From JAZDEU01 sp043808545 (GTDB lineage: Bacteria; Patescibacteriota; Patescibacteriia; JAZDEU01): 29,121 nt of DNA. The stretch is from positions 1 through 29,121 of the forward strand of contig JAZDEU010000066.1 in NCBI GenBank assembly GCA_043808545.1. Reading direction: 5' to 3'. Both the position numbers and the translations under genes were made by a program. This document shows positions 6,324 to 15,200 of the stretch, piece by piece (position 1 is the stretch's first letter; each line of letters opens with the position of its first letter). A model generated the notes under the pieces. The model was not told the origin of the DNA and made no database searches. It was given only the letters and a program-made list of their open reading frames with translations.

Positions 6324-9300
6324 ATGACCTTAATAAAAAGAGAAACTTTTAATAAAGAATTCCTTCCAAAATCATTTCAATTTCCTAATTTAATAGAGGT
6401 GCAGCTCAATTCTTATAAATGGTTTATTAAGGAAGGGCTTCGGGAGTTATTAGAAGAAGTTTTTCCTATTAAGGATACTTCTGACAGAGGTCTTCAGCTT
6501 AAATTTTTAGATTATTATTTTGATGAGCCTAAGTTTAGCGAGACAGAGAGTAAAAATAGAAATGCCACTTTTGAAGCGCCTTTAAGAATAAAGGCATCGC
6601 TGGAAAGTAAAAAAGGCTTCAAAAGAGAACAAGAGGTTTATTTAGGAGATTTTCCTTTAATGACAGATAAAGGAACTTTTATTATTAACGGTATCGAACG
6701 AGTTGTAATTTCCCAGATTGTAAGATCATCAGGGGTATTTTTTTCTTGCAATATTTTTAAAGATAAGAAATATTATAACGCCAAAATAATTCCTAATAGA
6801 GGCGCGTGGCTTGAGATAGAAACAGATTTTAATAATGTTATATGGATAAAAATAGACAGAAAAAGAAAAGTCGCGGTCACAAGTTTACTCCGCGCTTTTG
6901 GATATGAAAGCGATGAAGAACTATTAAATTTATTTAAAGACTCGGAAAAAGATTCAAAAGAAACTTATATAGAAAACACAATTAAAAAAGACATCGCGAA
7001 AGATAAAGCCGAAGGATTAAAGGAAGTTTATAAAAGAATCCGTCCAGGAGACTTAGCTTCAGCGGATAATGCCAAAGGTCTTATTTACGCGATGTTTTTT
7101 AATTTTGACAGATATGATTTCGGGAAAGTCGGACGATATAAATTAAACCAAAGATTCGGCGGAAGTTTAAAACATAAAGACATAAACGGTAAGGAAAACA
7201 GGATATTGGCGCGCGAAGATTTAATAAATATAATAAGAGAAATAATAAGATTTAATATAACCCAGGATGAACCTGATGATATTGATCATTTAGGAAATAG
7301 AAGAATACGAGCTGTCGGCGAGTTGATACAAAATAAATTCAGAATTGGGTTAACTAGAATGGAAAGAATAACAAGAGATAGAATGAGCACAATGGATTTA
7401 GAAACTTTAACTCCAAGCAAGCTTATAAACGCAAGACCGGTTATTGGCGTAGTACGCGAGTTTTTTATGTCCAGCCAATTATCCCAGTTTATGGATCAGA
7501 CAAATCCTTTGAGCGAGCTTGAACACAAACGAAGAATTTCCGCCATGGGGCCGGGAGGAGTTTCAAGAGAAAGAGCTGGATTTGATGTCCGCGATGTGCA
7601 TACAACCCATTATGGAAGAATATGTCCGATTGCGACTCCTGAAGGACCGAACATCGGTTTAGTCGGTCATTTGTCAACTTACGCGAGAGTGAATGATTAT
7701 GGTTTTATAGAAACTCCATATAGAGTAGTTCTTCATGACATAGAAAATAAAGCCGCGATAACGGAAGGAGAGATATTAAGGGATGATATTGATGAATTGC
7801 ATCTTAAAGCAGGGACAAAAATAACAAAAGACATAGCGAACAGGTTGGAAAAAATAAAATTAGATAAAGTCCCGATAAAACCAAGGGTTACCGATGAATT
7901 AGTTTATTTGGAAGCCTTTGACGAGGAAAAAAAAGTCACGACAGCCGCGACTACTCCGATAGACGAGAATGGATATTTTATAGGAGAAAAAGAGGAAGTG
8001 CGCTATCATGGTCAGCCTAGCATCGCTAATGTCCATACAATAGACTATATGGATGTAGCGCCAAACCAAATTGTGAGCGTTGCGACATCGCTAATTCCTT
8101 TCTTAGAACATGATGACGCGGTTCGCGCTCTTATGGGAACAAACATGCAACGGCAGGCTGTTCCTTGCATTATTCCAGAAGCTCCGATTGTTGGAACTGG
8201 AATGGAGTCGCAGGCGGCGAAAGATTCAGGACATTTAATAATAAATAGAGAACATGGAAAAATTATAGAAGTTGACGCTTCTAAAATACAGGTATTATCC
8301 GATAACGGCGGAGTTGAAACATATAATTTAGATAAATTCGCAAGATCTAATATTTCAACATGTATAAATCAGCATCCTTTAATTGAAAAGGGCGATAAAG
8401 TTAAAAAAGGAGACATTTTAGCGGATGGAGCCGCTATGGATAAAGGAGAATTAGCGCTTGGGCATAATGTTTTAGTTGCGTTTATGCCTTATGAAGGATC
8501 TAATTATGAAGATGCTATTATTCTTTCCGAGAGGTTAGTGCAGAAAGATTTTTATACTTCTATTTATATAGAAGATTATATGATTGATGTTCGCGATACG
8601 AAATTAGGACCGGAAATAGTTACTTCTGATATCCCGAATATCGGAGAAGAAAAATTAAAAGATTTAGATGAAGAAGGCGTAATAAGAGTCGGAGCGAATG
8701 TTTTTTCCGGCGATATTTTAGTCGGTAAAATTACTCCAAAAGGAGAGACAGAACTTTCCGCGGAAGAAAAATTATTAAGAGCTATTTTTGGAGAAAAGGC
8801 GAGAGATGTGAGAGATACTTCGATGTATTTAGAGCATGGCGAACATGGAAAAGTAATCGGAGTAAAAGTATTTTCAAGAGACGCGGGAGATAAATTAGCC
8901 GCGGGTATAATAAAAACGATACAAGTTACTATCGCTAATTTAAGAAAAATTCAAGTTGGAGACAAGATGGCGGGACGGCATGGAAATAAAGGCGTTATTT
9001 CTAAAATTGTTCCAGTAAGCGATATGCCTTATACAGAAGACGGGCGTCCCGTTGATATAATTTTAAGTCCTTTGGGAGTTGTTTCCCGTATGAACTTAGG
9101 GCAAATTTTAGAAACTCATCTAGGTTTAGCCGCTCATAAATTAGGCTACAAGGTGCAAAGTGTTGTTTTAAACGGAATTTCCGAGAAGACAATAAGAAAA
9201 GAATTAGTCAGAGCCGGTTTTCCTGAAGATGGGAAAATGCAACTATATAACGGAAAAACCAGCGAGCCGTTTGATCAAAGAACTACAGTTGGATATATAT

Positions 9301-9662
9301 ATATGTTGAAATTAAATCATATGGTGGAAGATAAGATCCATCAGAGATCAATCGGGCCGTATTCTTTAATAACGCAACAGCCGTTAGGCGGAAAAGCGCA
9401 ATTCGGGGGTCAGCGTTTCGGAGAGATGGAAGTTTGGGCGCTAGAAGCTTACGGCGCGGCGCATACTTTGCAGGAAATTTTAACTATAAAATCGGACGAC
9501 GTAGCAGGCCGCGGGAAAGCTTATGAAGCTATTATTAAGGGCGAGAAAATTCAGAATATAAATATGCCGGAATCGTTTAATGTATTAGTGCGCGAGCTGA
9601 AGGGGTTGGGAATTGATGTGGAGTTAGTGGGGAAGAAGGAGGGGGAAGAAATTGGTAATTAG
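6324..9662 (+). CDS. rpoB: RNA polymerase beta subunit
   Basis: Beta subunit of RNA polymerase; 1112 residues from ATG 6324. A GTG at 6309 is also in frame but adds only FSYF-like residues, and MTLIKRETF is the better start. No Shine-Dalgarno is visible. The rifampicin region SQLSQFMDQTNPLSEL..HKRRIS begins at residue 383 and has the usual Asp, His and Ser of sensitive enzymes. The next conserved block reads CPIATPEGPNIGL, with Ala for the first Glu of the usual CPIETPEG. The catalytic-side blocks GDKMAGRHGNKGVISKI and VSRMNLGQILE and the C-terminal clamp block GGQRFGEMEVWALEAYGA are intact. It is not followed by rpoC, and no ribosomal-protein genes precede it, so the usual rplKAJL-rpoBC arrangement is absent. 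Confidence 0.97.
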   Translation: MTLIKRETFNKEFLPKSFQFPNLIEVQLNSYKWFIKEGLRELLEEVFPIKDTSDRGLQLKFLDYYFDEPKFSETESKNRNATFEAPLRIKASLESKKGFKREQEVYLGDFPLMTDKGTFIINGIERVVISQIVRSSGVFFSCNIFKDKKYYNAKIIPNRGAWLEIETDFNNVIWIKIDRKRKVAVTSLLRAFGYESDEELLNLFKDSEKDSKETYIENTIKKDIAKDKAEGLKEVYKRIRPGDLASADNAKGLIYAMFFNFDRYDFGKVGRYKLNQRFGGSLKHKDINGKENRILAREDLINIIREIIRFNITQDEPDDIDHLGNRRIRAVGELIQNKFRIGLTRMERITRDRMSTMDLETLTPSKLINARPVIGVVREFFMSSQLSQFMDQTNPLSELEHKRRISAMGPGGVSRERAGFDVRDVHTTHYGRICPIATPEGPNIGLVGHLSTYARVNDYGFIETPYRVVLHDIENKAAITEGEILRDDIDELHLKAGTKITKDIANRLEKIKLDKVPIKPRVTDELVYLEAFDEEKKVTTAATTPIDENGYFIGEKEEVRYHGQPSIANVHTIDYMDVAPNQIVSVATSLIPFLEHDDAVRALMGTNMQRQAVPCIIPEAPIVGTGMESQAAKDSGHLIINREHGKIIEVDASKIQVLSDNGGVETYNLDKFARSNISTCINQHPLIEKGDKVKKGDILADGAAMDKGELALGHNVLVAFMPYEGSNYEDAIILSERLVQKDFYTSIYIEDYMIDVRDTKLGPEIVTSDIPNIGEEKLKDLDEEGVIRVGANVFSGDILVGKITPKGETELSAEEKLLRAIFGEKARDVRDTSMYLEHGEHGKVIGVKVFSRDAGDKLAAGIIKTIQVTIANLRKIQVGDKMAGRHGNKGVISKIVPVSDMPYTEDGRPVDIILSPLGVVSRMNLGQILETHLGLAAHKLGYKVQSVVLNGISEKTIRKELVRAGFPEDGKMQLYNGKTSEPFDQRTTVGYIYMLKLNHMVEDKIHQRSIGPYSLITQQPLGGKAQFGGQRFGEMEVWALEAYGAAHTLQEILTIKSDDVAGRGKAYEAIIKGEKIQNINMPESFNVLVRELKGLGIDVELVGKKEGEEIGN

Positions 9663-9690
9663 TGAATTGGTAATTAGTAAATTGGTAATT
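9655..9690. repeat. AATTGGTAATTAGT tandem repeat
   Basis: Three imperfect units of AATTGGTAATTAGT overlap the rpoB stop codon and run into the spacer. A simple short tandem repeat; no other function visible. Confidence 0.6.
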
Positions 9691-9698
9691 TGTGTCCC

Positions 9699-9731
9699 GT
9701 CAGAGTCTCCTTGTAATCAAGGGACTCCGAC
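9699..9731. repeat. GTCAGAGTC hairpin repeat, copy 1
   Basis: GTCAGAGTCTCCTTG pairs with CAAGGGACTCCGAC around a TAAT loop. Three relatives lie at 20152-20211, 20316-20350 and 20374-20411. It sits just before the Nudix gene and is part of an in-frame 5' extension of that ORF (SRQSLLVIKG), which is therefore unlikely to be protein. Confidence 0.75.
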
Positions 9732-9754
9732 GATTTAAATACGATTTAAGAAAT

Positions 9755-10156
9755 ATGGAAAATTTAGTTACAACGCATATCGCGGCTGGCGCAGTAATAA
9801 AGAAAGATGGAAAGTATTTATTAGTGCAGGAGAAGAAGCCAATAGCTTATGGGCTTTGGAACTGGCCGGCGGGACGCGTTGAAATCGGAGATTCAATTGA
9901 GAAAACTGCGATAAAAGAAGCGCGGGAAGAAACTGGATTTAATGTGGAATTGATTAGAAAACTGGACATTTTTCAAGACAGCGTTAATGTCGCGCCTAGG
10001 CATGCGTTTGAGGCGAAAATTATCAGCGGAGAATTAAAATATCCAGATGATGAAATTTTAGACGCGAGATGGTTTACTGTTGAGGAGATAAAAGGTATGG
10101 AAGATAAGTTAAGGGGGGAGTGGATTCTTGGCGCGATTAGTATTATGGAGAAATAA
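9755..10156 (+). CDS. Nudix hydrolase
   Basis: Likely hydrolyses a nucleoside-diphosphate-linked substrate; 133 residues from ATG 9755. The upstream extension to 9692 is repeat-derived. The Nudix box lies at residues 40-62: Gly40, Asp46 where the motif has Glu, Lys54 where it has Arg, then Glu55, Glu58, Glu59 and Gly61 as expected. The two swaps are conservative and the metal-binding Glu pair is present, so activity is plausible. The substrate cannot be told from sequence. The 3' neighbour starts 14 nt downstream of its stop, suggesting co-transcription. It lies between rpoB and rpoC. Confidence 0.85.
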   Translation: MENLVTTHIAAGAVIKKDGKYLLVQEKKPIAYGLWNWPAGRVEIGDSIEKTAIKEAREETGFNVELIRKLDIFQDSVNVAPRHAFEAKIISGELKYPDDEILDARWFTVEEIKGMEDKLRGEWILGAISIMEK

Positions 10157-10169
10157 AAAATTTTTTAAT

Positions 10170-10718
10170 ATGAAAATAGATAAAACAGATAAAGGGAAGA
10201 GACGGAATAATTATGCGTTTATAGATGGGCAGAATTTGTATTTAGCGATTAAGGAATTAGGATGGAAAATAGATTACAAGAGGTTTAGAATATATCTTAA
10301 AGAAAAGTATAAAGTTGAAATAGCTTATATGTTTATGGGTTTTTTGCCAGACAATCAGGAAATGTATAGTTTTTTGCAAAGCGTGGGATATGTATTAGTA
10401 TTTAAGCCGATTGTATTTAATGAAGATGGATATGTAAAAGGAAATTGCGATGCGGAACTTGTATTGCAGGCAATGGCGGATATAGAAAAATATGATCAAG
10501 CTATTATCGTTAGTGGCGACGGAGATTTTTATTGTTTAGCAAAATATTTAGATAATAAAAACAAGCTTGGGAAAGTGCTTGCTCCTTCAAAAGAAAATTG
10601 TTCATCATTGCTTACTAAGATAGCTGGAAGAATGATTGGAAAAAAAGTTACATTTGTTAGTGATTTACGTAATAAAATAGAGTATAAAAAAACGCCCCAT
10701 AAGGACGAAACCTTATAG
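10170..10718 (+). CDS. NYN/PIN-like (LabA-type) domain protein
   Basis: NYN-domain protein of the PIN-like nuclease fold; 182 residues from ATG 10170. The upstream TTG at 10128 would overlap the Nudix gene and is unlikely. Acidic residues expected in this fold are present: Asp19 (FIDGQNLY), Asp94 (GNCDAEL) and Asp117/Asp119 (SGDGDF). Related proteins are predicted metal-dependent ribonucleases, so an RNA-processing role is reasonable but the target is unknown. The last codons (TPHKDETL) are encoded by a transcription terminator hairpin that overlaps the stop. This ends the rpoB-Nudix-NYN transcription unit. Confidence 0.85.
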   Translation: MKIDKTDKGKRRNNYAFIDGQNLYLAIKELGWKIDYKRFRIYLKEKYKVEIAYMFMGFLPDNQEMYSFLQSVGYVLVFKPIVFNEDGYVKGNCDAELVLQAMADIEKYDQAIIVSGDGDFYCLAKYLDNKNKLGKVLAPSKENCSSLLTKIAGRMIGKKVTFVSDLRNKIEYKKTPHKDETL

Positions 10719-10728
10719 GGGATTTTTT
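10695..10728 (+). terminator. Rho-independent terminator between rpoB and rpoC
   Basis: CCCC-ATAAGG pairs with CCTTAT-A-GGGG (one bulged base) around ACGAAA, followed by ATTTTTT. It overlaps the NYN gene stop at 10716-10718. It should block read-through from rpoB towards rpoC. Confidence 0.88.
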
Positions 10729-10768
10729 GAATGGTAACTACCTTATTAGTATAACATATAATTAAAAT

Positions 10769-10867
10769 ATGTCAAGCTGTGAAATTAATTACAAACATAA
10801 AAATTTAGAAGAATTGACTGAGATGAGTATTATGTTAGGAGACAAAGAAGGAATAAAAAAATTTTAA
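10769..10867 (+). CDS. Possible 32-residue small protein
   Basis: ATG to TAA frame beginning MSSCEINYKHKNLEEL and ending DKEGIKKF. Charged, with no membrane segment. It follows an A/T-rich, promoter-like stretch (TATAACATATAATTAAAAT) and ends 12 nt before the next ATG, so it may be the first gene of a short unit with the membrane protein at 10880. No strong ribosome site and no recognised family. Confidence 0.3.
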   Translation: MSSCEINYKHKNLEELTEMSIMLGDKEGIKKF

Positions 10868-10879
10868 AATAATAAATTT

Positions 10880-11161
10880 ATGGCGAGTATAATAAGTGGC
10901 CTATTGATAGGTTTTGTAAATAATTCTTGGACGGAGCGCATAGGCGCCTCATTTATATGGGGTGTCGTCATTATGGTTTATACGGCGATTGTGGAACAAA
11001 ATAAACGAGACATTTTTATAATAAACGCAGAAAAGCATAATAAAAAAGCTAAATTTGGCATATCCCATAAACAAGCTTTTTATTTTATAGAATATATGAC
11101 GGCAAGTTCTACAGCATTGGTTTTTTCAATTTTAGCGGGTGTTATCAAAATTTTATTTTAA
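10880..11161 (+). CDS. Small two-span membrane protein
   Basis: 93 residues, family not recognised. Hydrophobic segments at about residues 2-12 with 19-38, and 70-92, are separated by a basic stretch (EQNKRD...EKHNKKAKF). This suggests a hairpin membrane protein with a cytoplasmic loop. No good Shine-Dalgarno; the start is the first ATG in frame. Nothing in its neighbours defines its role. Confidence 0.6.
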   Translation: MASIISGLLIGFVNNSWTERIGASFIWGVVIMVYTAIVEQNKRDIFIINAEKHNKKAKFGISHKQAFYFIEYMTASSTALVFSILAGVIKILF

Positions 11162-11222
11162 TTGACGAATATTTCGATGAAACCGTGCTAAATTGTCACG
11201 GTTTGAAAATGATTGTTTCTGA

Positions 11223-11324
11223 TGGAAAAATGCGCGGTTGGAATTAGAACAAAAAACTGGTAAAAAAGTTGTGAGCGGGAATAATTTTTTATCATCTGAA
11301 AAGAAAAACAAAGAATTAAAATAA
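11223..11324 (+). pseudogene. C-terminal fragment resembling DinD/Bro-type antirepressor proteins
   Basis: An open stretch without a start reads NARLELEQKTGKKVVSGNNF and ends LSSEKKNKELK. From family knowledge, this resembles the C-terminal tail of DinD/RhuM/Bro-type proteins, which often carry TGKxVxSxxNFL. No upstream body is present, so it is probably debris of a lost gene. Similarity is judged by eye only. Confidence 0.3.
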
Positions 11325-11476
11325 AGAAATGTAAGAATTATTCATGCTATAAAATCGTAAAAAATATTGAAGATGTTGGAAATCCAATAGAACCTCATGA
11401 TAATTCCGAATCTAATGAATTTGGGAAAGGAGTGGCAAAAAATTATAATAAGGTTAAAAAATTATTGGAAGTATGA
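11316..11476 (+). pseudogene. Open frame without a start, overlapping the SanA-like gene
   Basis: Reads KIVKNIEDVGNPIEPHDNSE and ends GVAKNYNKVKKLLEV. There is no ATG, GTG or TTG except a late GTG. Its TGA overlaps the next ATG as ATGA, the usual arrangement of translationally coupled genes. It may be the tail of a former gene in the same operon. The product is unknown. Confidence 0.3.
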
Positions 11477-12009
11477 ACTTTAAAAATAAATTTAAGAAAA
11501 TATTATTAAGTTTAGGGGTTATTCTGATAGTGATATGCGTAATAGTAGTTGTTAAAATTCTTTATTATTCAAATATTGATGATGTTCAAAAAGCAGATGC
11601 GATAGTCGTGTTGGGAGCTGCGCAATGGAATGGAATTCCAAGCCCTGTTTTAAAAGCGCGATTAGATCATGCTTTTTCCCTTTTCAAAAAAGGATTTTCT
11701 TCCGAATTTATTTTAACTGGCGGAATAGGGGAAAAAGAAAGTATTTCTGAAGCGCAAGCCGGCAAAGATTATTTAATAAAAAATGGTGTTGATAGTAAAG
11801 ATATTTTTATAGAAGAGAGTGGGAGAACATCATTGCAGAGTTTAATTGAGGTAGATCGGATTATGGGGGAACAAAATTTCAAGTCAATAATTTTAGTAAG
11901 CGATGGTTTCCATATGACGCGCATTAAAAAGATGTCGAAAGATTTAGAAATAAAGTCTTTTGTCTCACCCGTAAGAGAAAGTAGTATAAGCAGTAATTAT
12001 GTGAAATGA
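11473..12009 (+). CDS. SanA/YdcF-like (DUF218) membrane-anchored protein
   Basis: DUF218 family, implicated in cell-envelope functions in other bacteria. 178 residues to the first stop. An N-terminal membrane anchor (about 10-29) is followed by an extracytoplasmic domain with the family blocks ADAIVVLGAAQWNGIPSPVL, ARLDHAFSLF, FILTGGIG, SEAQAGKDYL, GVDSKDIFIEE.. and ILVSDGFHMTR. The frame stops at TGA 12007-12009. The same frame continues after it with KYVMREVFVYIMYLLFKM to TAA 12064-12066, which resembles the usual C-terminal helix of the family (YxxREvxxYxxYL). The TGA therefore looks like a late nonsense mutation or a read-through stop. Standard TGA use elsewhere in the window argues against recoding. 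Confidence 0.8.
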   Translation: MNFKNKFKKILLSLGVILIVICVIVVVKILYYSNIDDVQKADAIVVLGAAQWNGIPSPVLKARLDHAFSLFKKGFSSEFILTGGIGEKESISEAQAGKDYLIKNGVDSKDIFIEESGRTSLQSLIEVDRIMGEQNFKSIILVSDGFHMTRIKKMSKDLEIKSFVSPVRESSISSNYVK

Positions 12010-12189
12010 AAATATGTTATGAGAGAAGTTTTTGTTTATATAATGTATCTGTTATTTAAGATGTAAAGCAATCAGCGATGATGTTTCTCTGCTAGGCGGG
12101 TTATTAGTGAATAATGTAAAGAATAGTTGATATTATATAGTTTTAAAATACGCCAAGGACAATGAAAAATATGGCAATAGAAAAAGATT

Positions 12190-12233
12190 AAAAAAATGTT
12201 TTATTGTTTTATTGTTTTATTGTTTTTTTGAAT
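12190..12233. repeat. TTTTATTG tandem repeat before rpoC
   Basis: ATGTTTTATTG is followed by further TTTTATTG units, ending in TTTTTTTGAAT immediately before ATG 12234. The ORF is open through it from an upstream ATG, but this low-complexity stretch is not part of RpoC. Complementary A-rich versions occur inside rpoC (about 14035-14075) and murE (5581-5630), and before ychF. Confidence 0.65.
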
Positions 12234-15200
12234 ATGTCTGAAGTATTAAAAACCTTTGATTTTGAGGGCATTAGGCTTCGCGTCGCTTCTCCTGAACAGA
12301 TAAAAAAATGGGGATATGGAGAGGTAACAAAGCCTGAAACCGTTAATTACAGAACGCAAAAACCGGAAAAAGACGGATTATTTTGCGAAAGGATTTTTGG
12401 ACCTTCCAAGGATTGGGAATGTTATTGCGGAAAGTACAAAAAAATAAAATATAAAGGCATAATTTGCGATAAATGCGGCGTTGAAGTTACTCGCAGTTCT
12501 GTTCGCCGCGAGAGAATGGGGTATATTGATCTTGCTTCGCCGGTTTCGCATATTTGGTTTTTGCGCGGAGTCCCTTCTAAAGTAGGGTTAGTTTTAGATT
12601 TATCTCCAATGAGCTTAGAAAAGGTAATATATTTCGCTGGATTTATAATTACAAAAGTTGATAATGCGCAAAAGGAATCGACAATAATGGAAATAAGAGA
12701 AGAATATAAAAGGAAAAAGAAGGAAATAAAAGGCGAGTTTAAAAAGAGGAAAGATGAGGTTATAAGAAAATTTGAGGCGCAGGAAATAAAAGAAGACGCG
12801 AAAGATACTAATTTAGATTTATTAGATAAAGAAGAGGAAGAAAAGGATTTAGAATTGGACGGAAAATTAAATGAAGCTTTAGCGGAGTTAAATGAGATTA
12901 AAAAATATAAAGTAATTTCAGAAAATAGCTATCAAGAATTAGCTTTAAAATATGGACATATCTTTGAAGCAAATATTGGCGCGGAAGCTGTCAGGGAATT
13001 ATTAGAGGAGATAAATTTAGAAAAATTGGCGGGTGAATTAGAAAAAGAGCATGAAGACGCAAAAGGAAATAAAAAAGAAAAGCTGATAAAAAGAATAAAA
13101 TTATTAAGAAATTTAATAAAGAATAATATAAGGCCTGAATGGATGGTGCTTACTGTTGTTCCTGTTATCCCTCCGGATTTAAGGCCTATGGTTCCATTAG
13201 ACGGAGGAAGATTTGCGACTTCTGATCTTAATGATTTATATAGAAGAATTATAAATAGAAATAATCGGCTTAAACAATTGATTGAACTTAACGCGCCGGA
13301 AGTTATTTGCCGCAATGAAAAAAGAATGCTTCAGGAAGCGGTTGACGCTTTGATTGATAACTCTGCCCGCCAAGGAAAAACTGTCGTCGCTTCAACCGGA
13401 CAAAAGAGAATGCTTAAATCTTTAGCGGATATGTTAAAGGGAAAGCAAGGAAGATTCAGGCAGAATTTATTAGGAAAAAGGATTGATTATTCAGGACGAA
13501 GCGTTATTGTTGTCGGTCCGAATTTAAAATTGCATCAATGCGGTATTCCTAAAACAATGGCTTTAGAATTATTTAAGCCGTTTATTATAAGCAAGCTCAT
13601 AAAACGCGAGTTAGTCCACAATGTCAGAAGCGCTAATAAATATATTGAAGCGGGGCATAATGAAGTTTGGGATATTTTAGAAGACATTATAAAAGATGCT
13701 TATGTATTTTTAAATCGCGCTCCGACCTTGCATAGATTAGGAATTCAGGCTTTTAAACCCAAATTAATTGAAGGAAAAGCGATACAGGTTCATCCTATGG
13801 TTTGCAGCGCTTTTAATGCTGATTTTGACGGAGATCAAATGGCTGTGCATGTTCCTTTAACTGAAGAATCCAGAGCGGAAGCGAGAGATATAATGCTTTC
13901 CACGAATAATTTATTAAAGCCTGCTACGGGCGACCCTGTAACCCAGCCTAACCAAGATATTGTTTGGGGGATTTTTTATATGACAGTTCCGCTTAGGAAT
14001 GGAAGTTGGGTTATAGGAACAGAAGAAGCATCTTCAAAAAAACAAGAAAACAATAAAACAATAAAACAAAAAGAAGAAAAGAAAGAAAACATAAGATATT
14101 TTTCAAGTTTTAAGGAATCAATAATTGCTTATAATTTAGGAAATATAAAACTTCAAGAGGAAATCGGCGTTTATAATAATAAAGAAGAATTGCTTTATAC
14201 GACTGTCGGGAGAATATTATTCAACGAATTATTGCCGGAAGAGATTGGATTTTTAAATAAAACGATGGATAAAAAATCGTTAGGTCAAATTGTAACAAAT
14301 GTTATCAGCATCTGCGGAACAGAGCGCGCGGTAATATTATTAGATGCTTTAAAGGATACGGGTTTTAAATATTTAACTTTTTCAGGTCTTTCATGGGCGA
14401 TGAGCGATACTCCTTATGTGGAAGGCAAAGGGAAACTTATAAAAGATGTAGAAAAGCAGGTTGAGGAAGTCCATGAACAATATGAGACTGGTCTTTTAAC
14501 ATTCAATGAAAGGCATTCAAAAATTATAGAATTATGGAGCGGAGCAAAAGACAGAATTGTGGTTATGTGCAAAAAGAAATTAGCAGAGAGTTTTATAGAA
14601 AGCCAAAACCCGATCTATTCTATGATTGAGTCAAAAGCCAGAGGAACATGGGGGCAATTAATTCAAGTTATCGGTATGAAAGGGTTAGTAACTAATCCAG
14701 GCGGAAGAATTATAGAACTTCCTGTCAAAGGAAATTTTAAAGAAGGCGTTGATGTTTTAGAATATTTTATTTCTACTCATGGAGCTAGAAAAGGTCTTTC
14801 TGATACCGCGCTTCGTACTGCTAATGCGGGGTATTTAACCAGAAGGCTTGTGGATGTCGCGCAAGACATTATAATAAATGAAGAAGATTGCAACGATACG
14901 GAAGGGATTGTTTTAACAAGGAAAGAGAGCGAGGAGATGGGTGAAAATTTAGAAGATAGAGTTTGGGGAAGATTTTTAGCGGAAGACGCGGTTGATTCAA
15001 AAACTGGCAAAGTCGTTATAAAAACTGGCGAGATTATTGATGAGGCGAAGAGAGAGATATTCAAACAATTAAATCTTGATCAAATAAAAATAAGATCGGT
15101 ATTAACATGCAAATGCGTAAGAGGAATATGCAGAAAATGCTATGGCTATGATTTAGGTTATAATAAGGTTATAAAATTAGGAATTGCCGCTGGTATTGTC

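Noticed and set aside
12007..12009. Possible genetic code 25 (TGA as glycine)
   Set aside because: YchF, MurE and the ComEC-like protein end at TGA at their expected C-termini, so TGA acts as stop in this genome.
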